Shown here piece by piece: positions 1-12,200 of a stretch of DNA of 64,000 nt. The stretch's first letter is position 1. Each line of letters begins with the position of its first letter. Both the position numbers and the translations under genes were made by a program. Under the pieces are notes generated by a model. The model made no database searches. It was not told where the DNA came from and saw nothing but the letters and a program-made list of their open reading frames with translations. The DNA is taken from contig BTRK01000004.1 of NCBI GenBank assembly GCA_036245805.1, forward strand, positions 46,440,690 through 46,504,689. Reading direction: 5' to 3'. The stretch comes from Pristionchus mayeri (lineage: Eukaryota > Nematoda > Chromadorea > Rhabditida > Neodiplogasteridae).

Positions 1-723
1 GGACAATAGGTGGGCAAGGGTTGCAGCTGAGAACTGATTACCGGTGGGGTCGATGATGAAAAACAGAGAAGCGGGTAGTGAAATTAATGTATGTCCCGGC
101 TGAGGCCTGAACCGGTGGGGGTATTGAAGTTGGCTTCAATGGTGCCTTCATATGGTATGGGCAAGCGGAGGATTAGAAAGGCGCTATTCCTCTCCTTCTG
201 AGGTGGCGAGCGTGGAGGAGAAGCAGTCCGTCACTTAGATTTCTCGAGAGATCAAGGATACGGGAGGGATGAGAGGGGAAGGGATGATAGAAGAGGAGGA
301 AATCCGTAAGTTGTTTTCTTTGTAATTTGTGATTTATTTGGTTTAGCATTGTTCTCTTTTATAGTCTATGCTCTGTCTATTTTCAATATGCGCGATGGTT
401 AGTCTCTACGAAAAACCTCTAGTAAGAGGGATTTTCTGGGCTGCTGGAGGGGGGGGGGGATGACGGTTTAATCTTCCATGGGATATTTGCTGCCATTTTG
501 ACCCTGGAGAGAGAGGTTGCGGCCACCTGTCTCATCCTGGGCAAAAATGCACTTCGACGAATGCGGATTGAGATATGAGATATTTCAGGAACCTCGATTT
601 CCCGGGTTAACCAAAAAAAATTTGCGACTAGAATTTGAAAGCTTACAATTTTTGTTTTTCAATACGAGACGAAGTAGCAAAACAATTAAAATAATATTTA
701 AAAGTAATAAATAAATATTGCAG
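1..723. other. No gene recognised; contains a degenerate dispersed repeat
   Basis: I see no convincing exon here. The first ~165 bases (a 'taggtgggc..gggttg' start, later 'ggcttc.atggtgcc..catatg') resemble 29905-30085, so both are copies of one degenerate dispersed repeat. A 65-codon open frame at 517-714 has no recognisable features. Upstream exons of the gene that follows could be hidden here. Confidence 0.4.
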
Positions 724-2883
724 ATATAGAGACGAGGATAATAATGAGGAGCCTCTCGGATATCCCATGCGATTGAGCACTCCCGCCGACAGAACCGGTT
801 AGCGAGATTGGAAAGATACAGTACTCCGGTCAGCTACCGTACCCCCTTGATCATGCTACAGTACTGCTAGAAATGAATGTAGAGAAACCCAACGACAGAA
901 TTCATGAGGAGAATTTTGAGAAGAGGGGCTCTTGGAAAACTTGGAGAGTTCGTAGTCGTGGGGATAAGTAAACACTTCATCTTGAATTCATGAATGGGCT
1001 TCTTTCGGTTCTATGTGCCTGTATCTGACCACAAGTTTTAAAAAAATGAAAATCGTTAATTATAACAAACAATAGTGAGCATAGACAATGGCAAGTTTCA
1101 GACGAAAGAGATGTTTGGGCGTACCTCCGTCAACTGGACGACGCAAGAAAGAGGGTTAGATGGCAGGTGGGATTTTTAAAAATATGAAAGTATAACTCCA
1201 ATAGAATAATTTCAATCACCGTTTGATTTCACATAGAGACGTCGTTAAAAAATCCCCACTTTTGTCGGGCAACTAAATTGCAACTAATTAACTAATTAAT
1301 TGGCAACCAATTAATTGCTACGCCTTTCTGGTTGATCAGTAGTCAGGCCAGAAATGAAATAATGTACCCATATTTTGGGTTTCGAGCCAGTAGAAATATG
1401 GAAAACGTGCAATTTTCTTTTGTAGATTATCCACATTTTGAAGAATGTGAGGGACAAGAATTTCATGGCGGATTCGTACAAGAGGAGCATGGAGTTTGAG
1501 ACTATTGATGTCGGTTGATTTGTCTTTTACCGAATCTTCTTCTGTCAGAGATTGATCACTGTTCGCTCATGCTTGGCCTCATACGAAAAAAAACTACTTA
1601 ATGATCGGATTTAGTTCACGGCTCATTGAATACATTATAGTACGCCTACAGCATACAGTACTCAAAAATATTTATATTTATTTCAGGCGCAGTCTCTCGG
1701 CGATCTGGTCCAGCTGGGATGCGGAAATGACATGGAGCTGTATGAGGTTAATATTCAGAGTAGTGATGGCAAAACGGTTTTTCAAGCCGGCTTGAAGCCG
1801 GGTCCAACCCGGTATATGCAACGACGAGGGCTTGGAGGCCCATAGGGGCACCAATCGTCACAAATATGCATGGTAGGAGAACCTTGGGCCAGCACATGCA
1901 ATTCATCTTTGCAATTATTTTAGTGTCGTTTGAAACATGAAAGCACGTGCACTCACTTTCTCCCTTCGTATTTCGTGCTTCACTTTCTTCCCGAATAGTT
2001 TCACATTTCCAGGCCAAATCACATGATGATTTAGCTTCGCTGTCTTGCTTTATTTACATAACCCTTATTTACACAATTCTCTCCAGGCAACGAAGGACTA
2101 TCCGATGGACAAGAATTCGTTCCTCGAATTCCTGAAGGACATGAGAGTGAGCGCGTTTCTTTCATGTTTCATCGTAGCAATTTGTTTTCTAACAATTCGA
2201 AACAAAAATAAAACAACCCTGTTGCCTTACATAATCAGTAGTGCTGGAAATTGGAGACAAAATAACGAGATCACTACGCCTCGCTCTCCTCGGATTTCGA
2301 AATTAAGTAAGGAGAGGCGTAGTGGTCTCGTTATCTTGTTTCGAGTTGTCAAAACTAGTAATCAGAACGGGGTTCCATGGAATACTCTTCTGTCTTAGCA
2401 CACTTTAGCCCTGATACTCACAACTTTTCCCTTTCCAGAAGGACGGTCTCATCCGTCTGTACACGTCTCGAGGACAGTTCACCGACGCGTCAGAGGAGAT
2501 TGTAGGGCACTACGTCGGATAAGAAATATGACGTCATCCCACCTTTGATATATCAAACATGACGTCATAGTTCTCATCCGACCTAGTGCCGATTGTATGC
2601 ACTTGTCAAACTGATGAAACTCGGACTGGCAAAATATGGCATGCTGGCTTCACGGTTTAATTTCCGGATTGAAGCCGTCTTGAATAGCCGTGTCTATTTG
2701 AAACATATAATATCATGGATAGAATACCTATTCATGGTTGGAGCATATGGGAGTATAATGGGCATGTTGGGGCAATTTATGTTCTGTTTTTAAAATTTGA
2801 TTGTTAATAATTCAATCGTTGTTCAGCTCGTCATGGATCCCTACATAAAGGCACCGGCTAATTTCTACATATTTGAAGACTAA
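724..2883 (+). CDS. First of three tandem paralogues (possible LOTUS-like family), 5' part uncertain
   Basis: Not a named gene. Exons inferred from TTTCAG/GT borders: possibly 724-797, 1102-1154 and 1426-1509; then more firmly 1687-1746, 2087-2146, 2439-2501 and 2827-2883 (ends in TAA). The peptides FLEFLKDMR and KDGLIRLY match FLREMRDEGLLKI of the gene at 17.6 kb, and the short last exon ending FYIFED-stop matches the REFLD/REFRD ends of the two downstream genes. The shared block is split here by an intron at 2147-2438 where the paralogues have one exon. Role unknown; the LOTUS-like suggestion is inference from the pattern of a tyrosine, a Gly-Tyr turn and a WLxFLR helix in the paralogues. 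The first three exons are guesses, because their phases do not all join. A foldback lies in the 2.1-2.4 kb intron and a palindromic MITE starts 5 bases after the penultimate exon. Confidence 0.5.
2254..2342. repeat. Foldback MITE in intron
   Basis: Two arms of ~35 bases are reverse complements (gagacaaaataacgaga..cactacgcct against aggcgtagtgg..tctcgttat), with a short AT-rich loop. No coding capacity. It lies in an intron of the first gene. Confidence 0.7.
2506..2590. repeat. Palindromic MITE, GGCACTAGGTCGGATG family
   Basis: Near-perfect palindrome with ends GGCACTACGTCGGAT / ATCCGACCTAGTGCC, a TGACGTCA core in each arm and a TTTGATATATCAAA centre. It starts 5 bases after an exon end. Confidence 0.85.
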
Positions 2884-3252
2884 AATTAGTTGATTGTGAC
2901 CTACCAGAAGCATATTGTAAGAGTACAGTAATTACCAATTGATTTATTAATGTTCCAGTTCGATTTCTGGAGGGACTTTCGTCTCTTTTCTCTTACTCGT
3001 GCTTTGATTTTTGAGTTAATTTGCTATCTACTCATTTCCACTGTGTTGCATTCTTGCTCAAGAATGCAAATATTTAAGCTAATTACACTGTGTATTTCTT
3101 CCATATTTCCATGGTTGAATACTGTTTCAAGAACATAACTAGATAAATATTTCAAAATTCATCGCTTCTTTGTTTGTTTCACTGATCAGTTATCTTCTGA
3201 TTAATACTTCTGGCCCCATCCAAACCTTTTACTCATAATCATTTTTTTAGGG
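2884..3252. other. Intergenic gap between first and second paralogue
   Basis: No gene or RNA seen. AT-rich sequence ends in a run of T and TTTTTTTAG directly before the ATG of the next gene. That is a splice-acceptor-like context and would suit trans-splicing of a spliced leader; the trans-splicing is inference. Confidence 0.4.
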
Positions 3253-6200
3253 ATGTCCACTTACTCCGACCCCAATCTACCGTACTCCCAGCCCGACCCG
3301 GCTACCGTATACCAGTACCCGGGAGGCGGTGGCTACCCTCTAACTCCTCAGTCGCCGTACCCTCCACAGTTCACGGCTCAGTTTACTGTTGCAAGTAACC
3401 CCGTGACATACTCGGCCCCGCCCACCGGATACCCGGCTCCTCCCATTGGGTACGCGTCTCCACCCGCAGTATACCATGCTCCGCCCATGGGCTACCAGTC
3501 TCCATCCATTGGATACGCGGCTCCGCCCACCGGCTACCATGCTCCGCCCACTGGGTATCAGGCACCAACCACCGTGTACCAGGCTCCGCCCACTGTATAC
3601 CATGCTCCACCCACTGGCTGCACGGCTCCGCCCACTGGCTACACGGCTCCGCCCACTGGCTACACGGCTCCGCCTACTGGCTACACGGCTCCATCCTGCT
3701 GCTGGCTACACTCACTCGTCACCGGCATCGTCTTTGCCTTTGATTGCTGAATCTCCACCTCTCTCCACGAGTGTGAGTTACTCTTGCACTAGGTCGGATG
3801 GGAACTATGACGTCATGTCGCCTTTGATATATCATATATCAAAGGTGGCAAGACGTCATAGTTCCCATCCGACCTAGTGCCGTTACTCGTGGTTTAAATA
3901 TCGATTTTCAACCCAATACATGATAGGAAGTCGAAAATTGGGCGGGACATTCCATGACTTTGGCGGGGAGTGATAGTAACTTATGCTTACCTCAATCGCA
4001 GTTCTCTCCTCCCCCTCCTCATCATCATCCTCCCTCTCGACCTTCCCCTCGTCGTCGCTCTCCCTCTCCCGACTACTGGGCGATGGCTGACGAGCACCAG
4101 AGAGGAACCAAGCAGTGGTTAGTGGGGGTGGAGTAGATGAGCATCTTAGGCTTAGTATTAGCCTAAGGAAGTCATTGGCCATCACTGTAATTTTTAATAA
4201 AATGTTAAAGCTTTGGAAGATATGCACGGGCACTTGCGGGTAGTAGGTGAAATGGCATTAGGTCGGATGAGAACTATAACGTCATGCCGCCTTAAAGGCG
4301 GCATGACGTCATAGTACTTGTCCGACCTTGTGCCGTTACAGGCTGCACAAGATGATTCTCTCGGTGCTCATCGCGCACTCGACTAGGAAGGAGAAGAAGG
4401 AAGATGACTTGATTACGGTAAGTGAGGGGGGAAGGGAGGGACCATCAGTCTCCCTATATCATTGCTTGCAATCATAATTAACTTGCTTGAAATATGTTCA
4501 TATTCATGGGCAGTGCAGTTAATCTCTCATTTACTATATCATTCTGGGTCGACAAGCGAGCTGTGAGCGGCGGGTTGCTCTTTCCCTCCCGTCCCTTCCT
4601 CCACCCAGTCGCCCAGTCTCCCTCTGCCAGAAGCGTTTGGCCCGCGGCAGTTGCAAGCCTCTACGATGGGTCGCCACCTCTACATCGGCTCCATCAATGC
4701 GCGGACCCTCGCCTCGAGAGACAAGCAGATCGAGATGGAACTGGCCCTCAGCAAGATCAAGTGGGACATCATCGCAGTGCAGGAATCAAGGATTGTGAGT
4801 GTAGGATCGTTCTCTCTCACATCCTCAGGCACTGTGGTATTCCACTCGGGCAGTACCACCGCGTCTCATGGTGTCGCTTTCCTCCTCCGCGCGCATTTGG
4901 CGCAAGGAGCCGTGTTTCTTGGCCTCTCCCCCCGTTTAGCCACTCTGCAGTTGCCTAAAGAACGCATTTTCCTGGTCTGCGCTTATGCTCCGACATCCTC
5001 CTATGATGATCGGGAGTATGATTCCTTCCTAGACCAAGTCGATGCTGCCCTGCAGAGTGCGCCCAGAGGCTACACGCCAGTGTTGACGGGTGACTTCAAC
5101 TGTAGAGTGTCGCAAGAGCCTGGTAATGAATCTCATATCGGTGCCTTCGCCTCTCAGTCCCCGAACTCACGCGGCCGCACTTTCACCGAGGCCTGCGTGA
5201 GAAACAACCTGCGCGTATGGAACACGTCCAGAAGAAAAGACACGGACGACTCTGGACTTGGCGGTCCCCCAATGGCTCGACGCTCTCCCAGATTGATTTC
5301 ATCGCTGCCCCTCCTTCCGCGCGGGTTGTCAACTGTGGAGTAGTCGGAAAGTTCGAGTTCAACTCCGATCACCGCCTTGTCCGGATGTGTCTTTCCCTTC
5401 CCTGCAAGGCAAAGCAGAAACGTCGCAGGGAGCGTTACGATTTCGATCGGCGCGCTTATACTGCTGACTCTGCTCTACTCGGATCTCTTCCCCTTGCCCC
5501 CCCCCCTTCTCTCCTATGGAAGACTAGTATGCAATCGTCGCTTTCCCCCAGAACGAGGATACAAACAGATGGAGGAAAGACCACGTCCCACCCTGGATAT
5601 TCCCCCTCTACTCGCCGTCTCATAGCAAGTCGCCACCTTCCCAGAGCAAACTCTCGCGATGCCCTCTCCTTCTCGATTTCCTGCGAGACTGCCCGTGCTG
5701 CTCTCTGCGATGACATTCGTCGGAGGAAAGAAACGCAAGCCAATAATGCAGCCATGATGGGAAGAAGCATCGTCCGTGCACAGAGAGATCTACACTCAAC
5801 CCGGAAGCGTCTTCTCGTCCCCGATCCCATCTCTGGCGCGCTCTCCCAGCAAGCGACCACGAGGGGAGTCCAGCGCTTCTACAATACTCTATACACGTCC
5901 GTTGTCGTCCTCCCTCTTGCCGTTCCTCCCTCTGCCGAGCCCCTTCCACCCTTCTTGGCTGATGAGTGTCGTGACGCTCTTTCTTACCTCAAGTGTGGCC
6001 ATTCCCCTGGTTCTGACAAGGTCCTTCCTGATATGCTCAGCCTATCACGTGAATTCCTGGCACAGCCATTGGCCGATCTTCTGAACCACCTTGTGACAGG
6101 TCATACTGTCCCCGAAGGCCTCGTTGAAGCTGTCGTCTCCTTACTGCACAAGAAAAGAGACACTGAGAACATCAGCAACTACAGGCCCATTTCCCTCCTG

Positions 6201-9200
6201 ACAGTCACCCTGAAGAGTATCACTCGGGTGATCATGAAAAGAATCGAAGTGCCACTCGATGAGTCCGAGTCCCTCACGCAATCTGGATTCCGCAAGGGGC
6301 ACTCGACTGTCGACAACTTACACGCCATTAAGCAGCTCGCAGAAAAGACGCATGAATACAGTATCCCCCTGCATCTTGGTTTTGTCGATTTCACCAAGGC
6401 CTTCGATACAGTTGAGTGGAGTGCCGTCTGGCAGGCTCTCTGGAAGGCAGGAGTGCACCCTACTCTCGTTCACCTTCTTCGGCGCCTCTATGAGTCGTCT
6501 TCGACCCTCATCAGAGTGAACGAATATGTGGTCCCCGTGCAAGTGAAGAGAGGAGTACGGCAGGCTGACACTCTGTCCCCACGTCTCATCAACTCTGTCC
6601 TCCGCCTCGCAATGGACTACATCGACTGGGAGGACTGCGGACTTCGGATTGATGGAAGACCTCTATGTCATCTGGAGTACGCCGATGATATCGCTCTCAT
6701 TGCCAAGAACCGTCCCGAAATGGAGAAGATGCTAAGGAAGCTGGTAGAGGCCTGCTCTCGAGTCGGACTGGAAGTCAACGCTTCCAAGACAGTCCTCCTC
6801 ACATCCTGCACCACCACTCGAACACCCATCGTAATCAACAATCAAGTGTTCTGCTTCGCTGATTCAGCCACCTATCTTGGCGGGAAGATCTCTCTCCCCC
6901 TTGATTCCTCTGCCGAACTGGAACACCGAATTCGACTGGGTTGGGCAGCATGGAGCAAGCTTTCTCATCTACTCGCCAGCCGCATTCTCCCCATGAAGAC
7001 AAAGCGACGCCTCTTCGATAGCTGCGTCAAATCTACCGTACTCTACGGGAGTGAGACGTGGGCTCTGCGATCAAGTGACAAAAAGCGTCTTGACGTCACA
7101 CTAAGGAAGATGGAACGGAGAATGGTCGGAGTGACTCTCAAGGACCGAATGAGGAACGAGAGACTGCGGGAGATCACTGGAGTACGCGACTGGAATAAGG
7201 AGGCCCTCAAATACAAAGCAAAATGGGCGCTGAAGTTACGGGAGATGCGTGTCAACCACTGGACGCGTGCGACTACCGTATGACGCCCTACAATCGTGCA
7301 CGCCCTCAAGGCCATCCCAAGACTCGATGGCGTGATGACCTCAGAAGAGCCATTGGACCCCAGTGGTGGAGCGCAGCCTATGAAGAATATGGCCCCATCC
7401 TCACCTGAGCACTACTGCCTGATGTGATAAATAAATAAATAAATAATAAAAATTACTATATCGCGAAAGGTTCCCCAGATAATGTGCTGTAATCACTTTT
7501 ATGTTTCATACGGTCCTTGACAGGTGGGTAATCTCTCTTCTCTTCTTCACTCGTACGACTCGGGAAGGGAGGAGCACCACAAACCAGTCCACTTCACTGA
7601 CGCCGTCAACGTGCTCGGATACAGGGTGAGTACTAGGTTTCCTCTCACTGGTATTTCAAGTGTTGGGTAGGCTTCAGGCGCGCGATATAGCATTTCATTT
7701 CTTGAGACAGATGTCCAAAAATTATGCGCCTGAGCGCCTGAAACTCTGGAAAAGAGCACCTGATCCGTTAATATAAATCCGATTGAATAAGAAAGAGAAG
7801 GAGACCTTTTAAAGAAAAATGCTGGACAGGAAAGGATGATCTGACCTTTTCTCTTTGATCAATAATCGCCAATAATTAAGGATGATATCAGCTGGCTGAA
7901 CTTCCTTCGAGAGATGAGAGACGATGGACTGCTCAGGATGCACGAGAAGGGCAGAGGAAGCAACGTGTTTGTACGTATTGCGTTTATTTAGGCTTAGCTT
8001 TTTTTAGGCTTAGGCTTAGGCTTAACGTGCTTGTCAGTTTTGTGCTTCTTTCTATCTTCATCACTTTGTATGCGATACGGTCGGCAATTCGAGGTCGGGT
8101 TGCAACACCTCCCAGTTAGCTTCAGATAGTACCAGGGCCAACTGATTCTATGCGCTACCGTACTCCTGAGACCCCTTATGGCCCACTTCCCACGTATACA
8201 GTGTGATAGGAACGAGTAAGGAATTGACAAAAAGAATAACTTTATAAAACACCGACCTTATTCCCGGTGAAGACACGAGAGAACACAATAGAAGACGAAC
8301 CACCACAACGTGGAACGAAAACGAGAGACGACTAGTTCATCTTTGCATACAACGAAGAGAGGGGCGAGGGTAAAAGACATGTCATATGTAAAGACGGTCC
8401 TATCAAACTATGAGGCAAGGTGAACTACAAAATATACGAAGAACATTGTAATTACCATAGATGAATAGAAGAGAGGGGAAGAAAGATTAGATGTCGATAT
8501 GGTTGGGGATGTAGGTCAGTATCTAACTGCCCGCCGGTCCTCGAAATGCCGGCTCTCCACTAGCCGGGGCAAATAAAACGGTAATTGAGTGCTCTTATCG
8601 ATTAATTATTATTGTGGTAGTGAATCTTATTGTAATACGTGCTACCGCGACCACCACGTGCTTTAGGTGCGCCGCGTCCTCTATTATAGCTTGATCCACG
8701 AGTTTGGTAGCCAGAATAGGATGGGTTGACTCCTGATTTCTGGGGTTTCTGTACTCTCCCTCATCTTCCCTTGGGGATGTGCTTGAACTGCGTGAATTCC
8801 TTCAACTTGGGATGATGATTCTGCGTAGGGCCAGCCTCAATCTCCTCGTGCTCCATATCCTCTCGAAGACTCGCCCCCATCCATTCGAACAACACGCGCG
8901 TATCGTGCGCTGCAGCGAGAGAGTAGGGCCAATATTGGCGGTACAGTTCTGCACCCTGAGTGGCGATATGCGAACGCTCTACGATGGCGTCTCCCATAAT
9001 GCTTATCTCACCAAGTAGCGTGCACAAGCGCTCATCGACTATCTTTAACTTGGATCGTGAGGTGTCAAGGCTGGGCGGGGATTGGCATGCATAGATTTCC
9101 CATCGTTGACACGCTAAGTGAATGAGAGTAGCGCGAATTAACGCCCATTCCGCATTCTCGATTTTGCGTCCAATCACGATTAGAAGACGACCGGGAATCA

Positions 9201-12200
9201 GTGATCGCACTTCTGTGAGTTGATCAACGAGTGATCTGTCTCTATCAGATGGAAGATCGACATCATACTCGACAGCAGTAGGGAGGAAGTCATCAGGGAT
9301 GAGCACAATGTCTCTCTTGAGCTTTCTTGCAGCTTCTTGTATGGTCTTCCGGATCGTGGAACCGATTAGAATCGATTCGAGTACTCCTCCTGTCTCTCCC
9401 TCGTAGAGAATATCGGGTTCGACTTGAGCAAGAGCAACCGCACGATGGCAACTCATGGCGTTGTAGGCAGCGATTAACTCCTCCTCGGTCATCGGCAATT
9501 TGCCGTACTGAACACGTTGAATCAGTCCGGCCATTCCAGCAGCAGCATGAGTCTGCTTTGTTCTTGCCGTGAGAATCCTCTGTCTAATCGATGCTCCCTT
9601 ACACGTCTCACAGACGAAGTCGATATGCAGCGGGTGACGCATCGAGATCGCCCTGCAATCAGTTTCGTTCGTTACTTGTATCGTAGAGCATCTCATTTCA
9701 TTTCTATTTCTCAGTGTTTCCACTTCGGGATTACTGACTTCGCTCGATACTCGTTTTAGAAACTGATATTGCACGTTCTTTATGTCATTGCTATCCTTCG
9801 TGTTTTGTACTATTGCTGATGATTTGTGACATTCAGTGATTACATATGGACCTTTCCACTCTTTGGTCAGCTTGGGGTACTTAGTCCCTCTCTTCTCCGT
9901 TGGGATTTTGATATAAACCAATTCTCCCACAGTGGGTAGATCATCTCTGTCCGTAGCTTCCTTGTTGAATGACTTTTCCATTTCCTTCCCATTTTTCTCT
10001 ATCTCAGACTGTACTTCTTGGTAAATGTCACTTAATCCTTCCTTCATAATCTCATTGTAATCGTCATTCAGACAATACACACTCTTGGGATATACTTTCG
10101 AGATATGTCGTGGCTCACGGCCATTCATTAGAAAATACGGTGAGAATGTGGTTGTGGTATGAGGTGTCGAATTGTATGCGTACACCGCGAATGGGAGTAG
10201 GTCATCCCACGAGCCTTTGCTCTTCCCATCCATCACCATCTTCTTAATGACTGTTGTGATTGTTCTGTGCATTCTTTCAGTCACTCCATTCCTTCTAGAA
10301 TCGTATCCTAGGGTGAATATCTGATCGATGCCCAACAGTTCGGTTACTGTACTCATTATTGCATTATCGAACTCCTTCCCTTGATCAGACAGTAACTGCT
10401 CCATAGTTCTGCCCTCTCGGAGCATCCATTCACTCACAAGTGTTCGAGCAACAGCTTCCGCTGTCTTGTCCTTGAGTGAATAAGCAGAGACAAATTTCGT
10501 GAAGTGTTCTATTATCGTGAGAATGTATCGGTTGTTGTGAATCGACCTTCCAACATCGCACAGATCGATTCCAACTATCTCTAGAGGTCGAGTGGGCATG
10601 AATGGAGTGAGAGGAGGGTTGAAGATGGGTTTCGGATTGAATATCGCACAAGTTTTGCATTGTCGAATGTACTTCGGTACATCTCTCCTCAAACCGCCCC
10701 AGTAGTACCGGGTTTCCACTTTTGGGACAATCTTAACGTTCCGAAGTGGCCTCCGCCTACTCCCTCGTGTTTATCTCTCATTACTTCCGTTCGTTTGTCC
10801 ACTGGCACGTAAACTTTCCATTTGTGACGTTCATCAATAATTAGAAGCAATCCATCTTCTACTCTGACATCATCGAGATTGATTTTCTTTCTCGAGTCTG
10901 GTATCGAATATTCGTGTTTGCATCTCTCATCAGGGCTAACTATTTCCCATTTCTTCATTATCATCTTGCACCATGCATCATTTTCGTAAGCTTGCTTCCA
11001 ATCTACTCCCTTCAATAATCGAGTGCGTACAACATTCACAATGCTGTCCCATGGTGCTCCATCTTTCTCTGGATGATCACTCTGTAGTGGAGCTCTGCTC
11101 AGTGCATCTGCCACATTGTTCACTGTTCCTTGAATGTATTCCATCTTTATATTGAAACTTTGCAACAGCTGAGCCCATCGCATCACTCTTGGAGAGAGGT
11201 TCAATCTTCGGAACATTGATATCAGGGGTTGATGATCAGTTCTGACTACACATTGAGTACCAATTATGAAGTGTCGAAATTTATTGACTGCTTCGTAAAC
11301 TCCCAATCCTTCTAGATCCGTAATTCCATAATTTCTCTCAGCTGGGGATAGCGTTCGAGAATAGTACTGAAGTGGTCTTTCCTCTCCATCACTTCCTCTC
11401 TATGAGAGTACTGCCCCGATTCCTTCCTTGCAAGCATCAGTGGTGATTAGAAATGGTGCCTCTCCGGACACGGTTTCATGGTTCGGTTGTGCCAGAACTG
11501 GTGCAGAGCACATCTTCTCCTTGAGGAGATTGAAGCTCTTTTCCTCCTTGTCACCCCACGACCACATTGTCTTAGTGGATGTCAATGCATAGAGAGGATT
11601 CGCAATCGCAGCGTAATTCTTGATGAACTTGCGATTGTAACCTGTCATTCCCAAGAATTGTCGGAGTGTAGTGAGATTAGTTGGGCGAGGAAATTCTGAC
11701 ACTGCCTTTACTTTTCCTTCTTGGATAGAAACTCCAGTTCCATCAATTGTATGACCGAGGTAGTGTACTTGTGTCTTCTCCAGGAGACACTTCTTCACAT
11801 TGAGTTTCATGTTTCCCTCTCGTAATAATATGAATACTCGTTCCATCGCCTTCAGATGTTCGATATCGTTACTGGTAGCTATTAGGATGTCGTCAATATA
11901 ACAGAACACGTCTCTGTAACCCATTGGCTTCTGGAGTTCAGATTTGAGAATTATATTCATCGTCCTCTGGAACACAGCTGGGCTGGTGCATAGACCAAAG
12001 GGAAGCTTGACGAATTCGTAGTGAGTGTCAAGGGTGGAAAATGCAGTTTTCTCTATCGAGCTCTCTTCCAATCCAATCTGCCAAAATCCACTCTTCAGAT
12101 CGAGCGTTGAGAATATTCTCTTTCCTCTAAGCTCTTGGACACAATCATTTATCCTTGGTAGAGGGTACGCATCAGTCTTGATGACCTCATTGAGCTTCCG

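Noticed and set aside
1748..2017. 89-codon minus-strand frame
   Set aside because: It overlaps well-supported + strand exon borders and has no recognisable features.
3340..3610. Two open frames on the minus strand over the Pro/Tyr repeat
   Set aside because: Shadows of the minisatellite: a 21-24-base unit without stops is open in many frames. The + frame has the start context and splice links.
7994..8230. 78-codon minus-strand frame with the same start as gag
   Set aside because: It is the LTR-coded gag start repeated in the 3' LTR and running into host intron; no sign of selection.
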